Source: a bacterium
GTDB lineage: Bacteria > UBP14 > UBA6098 > JAFGQG01
Length of the DNA: 11,281 nucleotides
Direction: 5' to 3'
Assembly (NCBI GenBank): GCA_016930435.1
Contig: JAFGGQ010000147.1
Coordinates: 1-11,281, forward strand
Shown: positions 1-7,600 of the stretch, in pieces
How the letters are laid out: every line of letters begins with the position of its first letter
Position numbering within the stretch: position 1 is the first letter of the stretch
The notes under the pieces: generated by a model
Database searches by the model: none
What the model was told of the DNA's origin: nothing
What the model saw: the letters and a program-made list of their open reading frames with translations, nothing else
Program-made: the position numbers and the translations under genes

Positions 1-99
1 TTTTGGGATTAATCAAATATGGTATTTAACTTGAACCCTCTGGGATAGACGCTGATATGGTAAGCTTCATCCCGAGGTCTCATTATTTTAAAACAATTT

Positions 100-1659
100 A
101 TGCGCCATATTAAAAAACTTATCCACTATCTGGAATCGTCCCAACAGAGCTTCTGGGTATATTTCCTGACCGCGTTGGCCTTTATTTTTCTCAGGGGATT
201 TCTGGAGGTTTTCTCAAATACGACCGTATCCTACCGGATGATCAAACCGGACGATTTTTTCTTCCATTTTCCGCTCTGGTATTCCGCTCTTTTCTTATTC
301 CTGAGTTTGCTTGCCGCACGATTCACCGGGACATCCATTGACCGAACCCTGAAAACCTTCGCCCCTTTCATGTGCTTGATAATCCTTCCGCCGATTCTGG
401 ACCTTATCTTCAGCAGGGGTATAGGCGCGCCTATCGCCTATATTTTCCTTCCCCACAAGAGTGTACCCGCAGTGTGGCCCATATTTAAAACCTACATAAC
501 CCTCGGGGCTTTTTTCCCCTGGTCCCGGCCGGATGGAGTTACCCCTGGAATACTAATTGAACTATGGCTGCTTCACATCCTGCAGTTTATCTATATCTAT
601 GCCAAAACCCGTAAACTCTTGCACAGCTTAATCTATGTTCTTCTGGCCTATACAGTGCTTTACCTGTTCGGCCTGCTTGCCACCCTGAAGTTTTTATTTG
701 AAAAACTGATGCTGGACTGGAAAGTATTCAATAGCTCTACCCACGGCAGTATGACCTTTTATTGCCTGTTATGCTTCTGTGCCGCATTATTGCTCTATTT
801 CAGAGCTTTCAACAGGGATGGCTTCAGAACATTTTTCCGAAAGCTGCGCTGGACAAGGATTTTCCACTACCTGATAGTATTTTTTCTCGGTTTTTATATC
901 GGGTTGGAATTCCAGTTCCGGGCCCTTAACAGAATCAACCTCATAAGCCTATTGGGATTGATATTATCGATAGTCTCCGGATGGATATCCGCGGTGGCAG
1001 TTAATGATCTTTCCGATACCAGGGCTGATGCTCTCAACGATCCCGGGCGGCCCCTGGTCAAGGGGGTTATAAACCCTGCCCAGATGGTTATCATTGCATT
1101 CTTAGCGGGATTTATCAGCGTTGTATTTGCCCTGCAGGCCGGTTACCTTTATGCCATGATAATGCTCATCGTCCTGAGCATTTCATTTCTTTACAGCCTC
1201 GAACCCGTTCGGCTTAAAAGGATACCACTGATCAATCAATTAGTTATCGGTTTAACATCTCTGTTAATGATACTGCAGGGTTATCTATTTGCCGGCGAAA
1301 AGATCGGATTGTGGCTCAGCAATTTGCCACCCCGGATCACCCTGGGTGCGCTACTCATCTTTACTTTGGGGGCAGCCATAAAAGACCTGCAGGATTACCC
1401 CGGGGATAAAGCCGATAATGTCTATACCCTGCCCGTAATTTTCGGACCCCGCCTTAGCACCTACCTGATAAGTATCCTGCTGTTAGTATCCTATATAATG
1501 GCCGGAGTCTTTCTGGAAATCAAGGCTTCTTCCTTTTTTATTATTGCTTTTGCCTTTTCTTTAATTAACTTCTATATAATAAAAGTGAACAGAAAACAGT
1601 TATTTCTCTTTATAAATTACTATGTCTTTACTTTAGCCATATTGTTTTTTTATCTTTAA
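100..1659 (+). CDS. UbiA-family membrane prenyltransferase with extra N-terminal membrane domain
   Basis: A 519-residue polytopic membrane protein. The C-terminal part (about residues 245-519) is a UbiA-superfamily prenyltransferase, a family that transfers a polyprenyl group from its diphosphate to an aromatic or lipid acceptor in the membrane. Both Mg-diphosphate-binding Asp motifs are visible: N302-D303-L-S-D306-T-R-A-D310 (the NDxxDxxxD motif) and D429-L-Q-D432-Y-P-G-D436-K followed by TLPVIFG, typical of the second motif. Several hydrophobic helices surround them. The first 240 residues hold further membrane segments (about 19-38, 57-75, 86-104, 150-167, 175-200, 218-235) not found in ordinary UbiA proteins of about 280-300 residues; I do not recognise this half. 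ATG at 100 is the only plausible start: the frame is closed by TAA at 61-63 and no other start codon lies between. No clear Shine-Dalgarno precedes it. The acceptor (quinone, glycerol-lipid, haem, other) cannot be told from sequence. Confidence 0.88.
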   Translation: MRHIKKLIHYLESSQQSFWVYFLTALAFIFLRGFLEVFSNTTVSYRMIKPDDFFFHFPLWYSALFLFLSLLAARFTGTSIDRTLKTFAPFMCLIILPPILDLIFSRGIGAPIAYIFLPHKSVPAVWPIFKTYITLGAFFPWSRPDGVTPGILIELWLLHILQFIYIYAKTRKLLHSLIYVLLAYTVLYLFGLLATLKFLFEKLMLDWKVFNSSTHGSMTFYCLLCFCAALLLYFRAFNRDGFRTFFRKLRWTRIFHYLIVFFLGFYIGLEFQFRALNRINLISLLGLILSIVSGWISAVAVNDLSDTRADALNDPGRPLVKGVINPAQMVIIAFLAGFISVVFALQAGYLYAMIMLIVLSISFLYSLEPVRLKRIPLINQLVIGLTSLLMILQGYLFAGEKIGLWLSNLPPRITLGALLIFTLGAAIKDLQDYPGDKADNVYTLPVIFGPRLSTYLISILLLVSYIMAGVFLEIKASSFFIIAFAFSLINFYIIKVNRKQLFLFINYYVFTLAILFFYL

Positions 1660-1664
1660 AGGAG
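1658..1664 (+). promoter_or_regulatory. Shine-Dalgarno site of the giant secreted-protein gene
   Basis: AAAGGAG lies 6 bases before the ATG at 1671 and overlaps the TAA stop (1657-1659) of the UbiA gene. This fixes the start at 1671, where a signal peptide begins at once. It also suggests that the two genes are on one transcript with coupled translation. Confidence 0.75.
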
Positions 1665-1670
1665 TGAATT

Positions 1671-4600
1671 ATGAGTACAAAAGTAAAATATTTCAGTGTA
1701 TTTCTGTTGCTTCTGTTGTTCACGCTGGCTTTTGGGCAACTGGCCTTAAAAGGCAATATAGACCGGTCGGCGCTGGATGAACAAAAAGGTCATAACAAAA
1801 GTATGCAGGCTTATTATCAGCAGTTGTTCCAGCCTCAAAACGAAATAGTCTCAATGAGGGATTTGATGCAGAAGACTTATCTGGCGGAGGACTCCTCCTT
1901 TGTCAGCAAGATAACCCTTTACCCCCAACACTACTTGAACGATCAGGGTCAATGGCAGGAGGTCGATGCCACCCTTACAGCGGGGGGGAGTGGATATGCT
2001 TACAGTAACGCAACCAACACAGTACAGAGTTTTTTTCCATCTCAGGGTGGTGAAACAGTAACCATCCGCCATCACGCCAGCGGTTTGGAGCTTGGATGGA
2101 ACACCCGGAGCATCTCCTATACCAACTCTCTGGGAGAGCAGGTGCTACTATCAAAATCCAAGCCTGTTTTTCCTCAATTAATCTCAAACCGGCTTTATTA
2201 TAAACAGATATTTCCGCATGTTTCAGAAGAATATCTGCCGGTGGACAACGGCTTACGCCATGAATTCACCCTCGCCAGGGAGGCATTGATTGGGATACAG
2301 CCTCCTGAAACCTTCGGGCCTCTTCATACCCTGAATGTCGAATTCGTTCTGGTCAACCCGAGCCAGCTTACCCTCACTCCCGTTGAAGCCGGTATAGAAA
2401 AGCTGCTGGAACCCTCTAATGAGATAATCGTAAGCCAGGGACAGGAAAATCTCTTCCGTCTGCTCCCCCCCTTCGTTCAGGATGCCTACGGTCAAAAGGT
2501 TGCCGCAAAGTATGTCCTGGAAGGGAATAGGCTCTTCATCCGTATCCCCCTGGAATGGGTAATGGACCCCCAAAGACAATTCCCCCTGAAGATCGACCCG
2601 GAAACCACTATCTACTGCAATACCTTCAGCGGTTTTGTCTGGAGGCACTGGGAAGAGGATTTTTGGGGAGACTGTAATGATGAATCACATGATTATTATT
2701 CTAACATGATCATGTCCGGTAGGGGAGCAAATAACGGCATCGAAACCAACGAATGCGCCGAGGTCTTCGGCTGTGACCATTCCAAGGATGAGGACCGGGG
2801 GTTCGCAGAATTCGATATCTCCAGTATAAATGACATCTTTGATATAGTGGATGTTGACCTCAACTTTTATGTTACCGAGGTTTGCGCGGACCCCGTAGGC
2901 TCATACACTACCCTGTATTTTTACAATATGGCTTATCAGCCATCAACCGCAGGGAACTCTACCCGGTGGAATGACGCTGCGGACGGCACTCAATACGCCT
3001 CCCTGACAGTGGATGACCCCGATGACGATGTGGGGTGGCAAATGGTGGACCTGGGAACATCGGGGAATAATGATCTGGAAACCCGTCTTACCGCAAACTG
3101 GTTCGCCGTGGGTTTCGATAATTACTTCGTTAGCGAATCCAATTCTTATGATGACGAGGTTAAACTCCGGGGCCATTATTACAGCGATTATAGTTACCAT
3201 CCCTACCTGATAATCCGGTACTCCTATGATGCCGACGGCTATGAGACCGATAACTCTTGCTCTGATTACACCACAATTACCGTAGCAGCCTCCCTCCAGG
3301 GACAGAACCATGCCGTCAGCCCATGGTGGGATGAATCTAACTGGCAGTATGATTACGATTACTATCGATTCTATGCCGATTGTGGCCGTACATTTTACTT
3401 TTATTCAAATAACAATTACTGGGCAAGCTCCTACTATACCGATACTTACGGCGAGTTACTCACCGATGATTGCGGTACAGTCCTGGCTTACAACGACGAC
3501 GGCGGGGGAAGCCTGAACTTTTCGCTCTCCTGGTGCTGTACCGCTGCAGGATATTACAAGTTCAGGGTGAGGGGGTATAGCACCTCTAGCTTCGGGCCCT
3601 ATCGTATCAATTATTATTATACCTCACCAGTAGAATGCAACCAGGACGGCTATGAATCGGATAATTCCTGTGAGACTGCTATTCCCATATCAGCAGGGGG
3701 AAATTCACCCAATCACACCATCAACCAGGAAGGCGCCGATAATGATTGGTTCTCCTTTACGGTTCCATACATAAGCAATTTCAGTTGTTATACCGATGGT
3801 TCTGCCGGAGACACCCGGATGTGGCTTTATCGCGGATCATGCCCTTCCCCTACACAGATTGCATATAACGATAACGGTGGAACCAGCAGTTTTTCAAGGA
3901 TAGATGCTACATGTCAACCTGCCGGGCAGTATTATATACGGGTCAACGGGAATGGCAATGTCTGTTCCTATACCCTTTATCTTTCAGCTTTCACAGATAT
4001 GCGGATTTCCACCCCATCACTAAGTTCACCCGCCAACGGAGGACGAACCTTCGGGAATAGCGTTAACTTCAGCTGGAATGTCACCTCCGGAGCCACCGGT
4101 TACCGGCTCTATGTTAATGGCACCAATGTCTATGACGGAGGGAATATCGTCTATAATGGTTACCCAACTACCGACTGTAATGATTATACCTGGTACGTAC
4201 AGGCCTATAATTCGTGCACATCCGCTAATAGCGCTACCTACAGCTTTCGGGAGAACGGACGGCCATCGGTGCCCACCATGCTCTCCCCTTCTTCGGGATC
4301 CCGTAACACAGGCAATGTGGTTACCCTCAACTGGGGTACATCTACAGACTGCGATGGCGACACTCCCTCTTATTACGTCTATTGGGGAACAGCGCCGCCA
4401 CCATCTTTTTACGACAATGTTTCCGGAAACTCCGTTGACATAACTACCGTGGACTGCGTTACATACTATTGGTCTGTGCAGGCATACGACGGCTATGAAA
4501 CGTCATCTATGGCTTCCACCTGGAACGTGGTGGAGAATGGAAGGCCATCTACACCAACACTACTTGTACCCGCTGACGGCGATTCCCTCGAACCCGAATC

Positions 4601-7600
4601 ACACGTCCTGACCTGGAATCCATCCACGGACTGCAACTCCGATCCGGTAACCTACACCTGGTTCGTCGATTATGAGGATCCTCCCGCAGTCCCTTACTTT
4701 GCCAGCGGAACCACCATCGAAACCTTCACCACACCGATCAACCTTGCGCCGGCTAGCGGCAACTGGATGTACTGGCGCGTATTCCCATCCGATGGTCACG
4801 AATCCGGTTTCTACAGTGATACCTGGGAATTCTTCGTGATGTTCCCCAAGTCGGAGGTCATCGTTGAAACCGATATAGCAGGCGGCATCGTCACCGTTGA
4901 TGGTACTGATTACTTTTCACCCTTTACCGCGCTCTGGGTAATCGGCAGTGTTCACGAGATCGGGGTACCTTCGCCCCAGCTGGTAAGCGGAGGGGTTCGC
5001 TATATCTACGATTCCTGGAGTGACGGCGGGACTATTATCCACGATATAGTAGTGCCCGATGTGGATATTACATATACTGCCTATATGTTGCCCCAGTACT
5101 GGGTAACCGTTACGAACAGCCCACTGGCGGCCGGCGATGGGCAGGTTAAAGTGGACGGCGTTCCGGAAACCGCCCCATATATGCAGTGGTGGACCGGGGG
5201 AACCAGCCATAGCCTGGGCGTTTACGATTCCTTTACCGTGGGTGGTACCCGTTATATTTGGCTGAACTGGAGCGATGGCGGGGCGCGAACCCATTCGGTT
5301 ACACCCGTAGCGCCTACCTCTTATACCGCTAACTTTCAAACCCAATACTATCTTTCTGTTGAAAACGGCGGACACGGCAGCGTTACAGGCTCCGGTTGGT
5401 ACGCCGCCGGCTCCAATCCAACATTCTCATCCGATACCCTCGCCGATGTAGCCGGGGGAGAACGCTTCCGCTTCGAAGGCTGGTCTGGCTATGGTACCGG
5501 GTCCTACACCGGGGACGATAACCCCGCCACCTGCGTGATGAACGCACCCATCACCGAGGTGGCCCAGTGGATACACCAGTACCGCTTCATTGTCTCCAAC
5601 CCCGATGGTTACGATAACCCCTTCCCCTCACCGGGAATTTATTGGATTGACTCATCAATGAGCGTTGACGGCTATTGCCATTATATCGATTATGACGATC
5701 ATGTTTACTGTGTGGGTTATATCGGGACTGGTTCACTGGGATTTGGCAGCGACACTACCTTCGATTTTATCATAAATTCACCAAGTACGGTAGAATGGCA
5801 ATGGGCAGAGATGCTCCCCTTGTTCGTCTCTTCTGAATACGGCACTCCCACGCCTACCGGCACCACCTACTATATACCCGGAAGCACGGTTAATGCTTCT
5901 GCGCCAGAGATGGCTTATTTCGGCACGGATATACGCGCCCTTTGCCTCGGCTGGACAGCCGAAGGCTCACCTCCCGCCGCCGGTGATACCAACTGGTTCA
6001 GCTTTGTCATAGATGAAACATCCAGTATAGAATGGCTGTGGCAGGTGCAATACCGCCTGGTAGTTAACAATCCCGGTGGATACGACAGCCCGGTTCCACC
6101 CGCCGGCGAACATTGGTACGACGAAGGCGTGGAGGTCTCCGGTTATATCAACCTCATGGATGATACCATGTATTGCATCGGATATACTGCCACCGGTGTA
6201 CTGACCTCGGCACCGGGAACCACCTTTACTTATATAAATACCGGGCCGGCAACGGTTACCTGGAACTGGTCGGCGTACACCGCCGTAACCCAGTTAACGG
6301 TGATCTCTGAATATCCTTACTGCTTCCCGCCCCCGGGGCTGTATTACTACTCGGTGGGAGCGACGGTAAATGCTATCGTTACCCCGGCCATTCGCATTGA
6401 CCCAGTCAATCCGGGCATTCGCTACGTCTGCCTGGGATACCTGGGGACCGGCAGCGCACCCGACTCGGGTGAGACCAATATGGTCTCATTCATAATCGAA
6501 GAACCATCCACGCTGACATGGCTCTGGGTAATGCAATATCGCTTCATTGTTGATAATCCCGAAGGAGTAGGGGACCCCAACCCCGAAGCGGGAACACATT
6601 GGTATGACGAGGGTGCAGAGGTCAGCGGTAATGTGACCTCACCGGCAGGTAGCCTGTACTGCCTGGGATATTTGGGTACCGGCTCATTAACCGACGGATT
6701 CAACACCTCATTCCTTTTCATCATTGAAGAACCATCTTCTATAACCTGGCTATGGGGAACCGCCCGTTCTCCGTTAGTAGTTTATTCTGACTATGGAACC
6801 CCTAATCCTCCGGTAGGCTTGAATTATTTTGGCACCGGAACAGATGTATTTGCAACAAGCGGCCCTCCGGACTACCTGACCCCGGGTGAACGAATGCTCT
6901 GTGTCGGGTGGACGGGCACCGGAAGCGTTCCCCCCACCGGCGATGAGGGGACAGTGGAGTTCACTATCGAGGACAGCTCCACAATAACCTGGCTATGGCA
7001 GCTTCAGTACCGGCTGACGGTAGTTTCAGCGCACGGAACACCCTCACCCGGAACGGGGCAGCACTGGTATGACGAAGGAGCAGGGGTGGACGGATGGGTA
7101 TCCCTAATGGTCGTCGAGGGAAGCGATACGTTCTGGTGTTCGGGTTATGACGGAGAGGGTTCCTTGGGAGATGCCGGAGATACCAGCTTCAGCTTTAACA
7201 TAAACGAGCCCACTACCGTGGAGTGGCTATGGGTTCTTTCAGAAAACGCGGTGGTACTGGATATTTTCTCGGCACATGGCAGCCCATTCCCTTCACGGGG
7301 AAGACATTACTATCTCGCCGGCACCCTGATCAATGCCTTTGTACCCAGTCCATCATACGAAGGGGATGGTGTGCGTTGGATATGTACTGGCTGGACAGCC
7401 ACCGGTTCTCCTCCCGCAACGGGTGATTCAAATCATATTACCTTCACTCTTGATGATACATCCGCCATAACCTGGAACTGGCGCAGGGAATTCCGCTTCA
7501 CGGTAACATCTGATTATGGCGCGCCGGACCCCGCCGTTGGCGAACATTGGTATAATCCCGGTACCGGGATCTGCGGCTGGGTCAACCGCATGGACGGAAT

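Noticed and set aside
11-36. Short similarity between the reverse complement of the window start and the 85-bp repeat (GTTAAATA, TTTGAT)
   Set aside because: Only two short AT-rich blocks match, separated by unequal gaps, and the flanks do not align. Chance is the simpler reading.
31-58. TTGAAC - 16 bases - TGATAT as promoter of the UbiA gene
   Set aside because: The second hexamer matches the consensus at only half its positions and there is no second copy or other support.
4078-4443. Plus-strand shifted open frame of 121 codons
   Set aside because: It is low-complexity (Pro, Thr, Ser, Met-rich) and lies entirely within the Fn3-like region of the intact giant gene. It is a shadow frame, as are 3310-3516 and 7609-7927.
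4917-5375. Minus-strand open frame of 152 codons inside the giant gene
   Set aside because: It lies opposite clear repeat-domain coding sequence, has no recognisable motif, and is explained by codon bias of the plus-strand frame. The same holds for 2253-2648, 2943-3311, 8379-8765 and 10559-10927.
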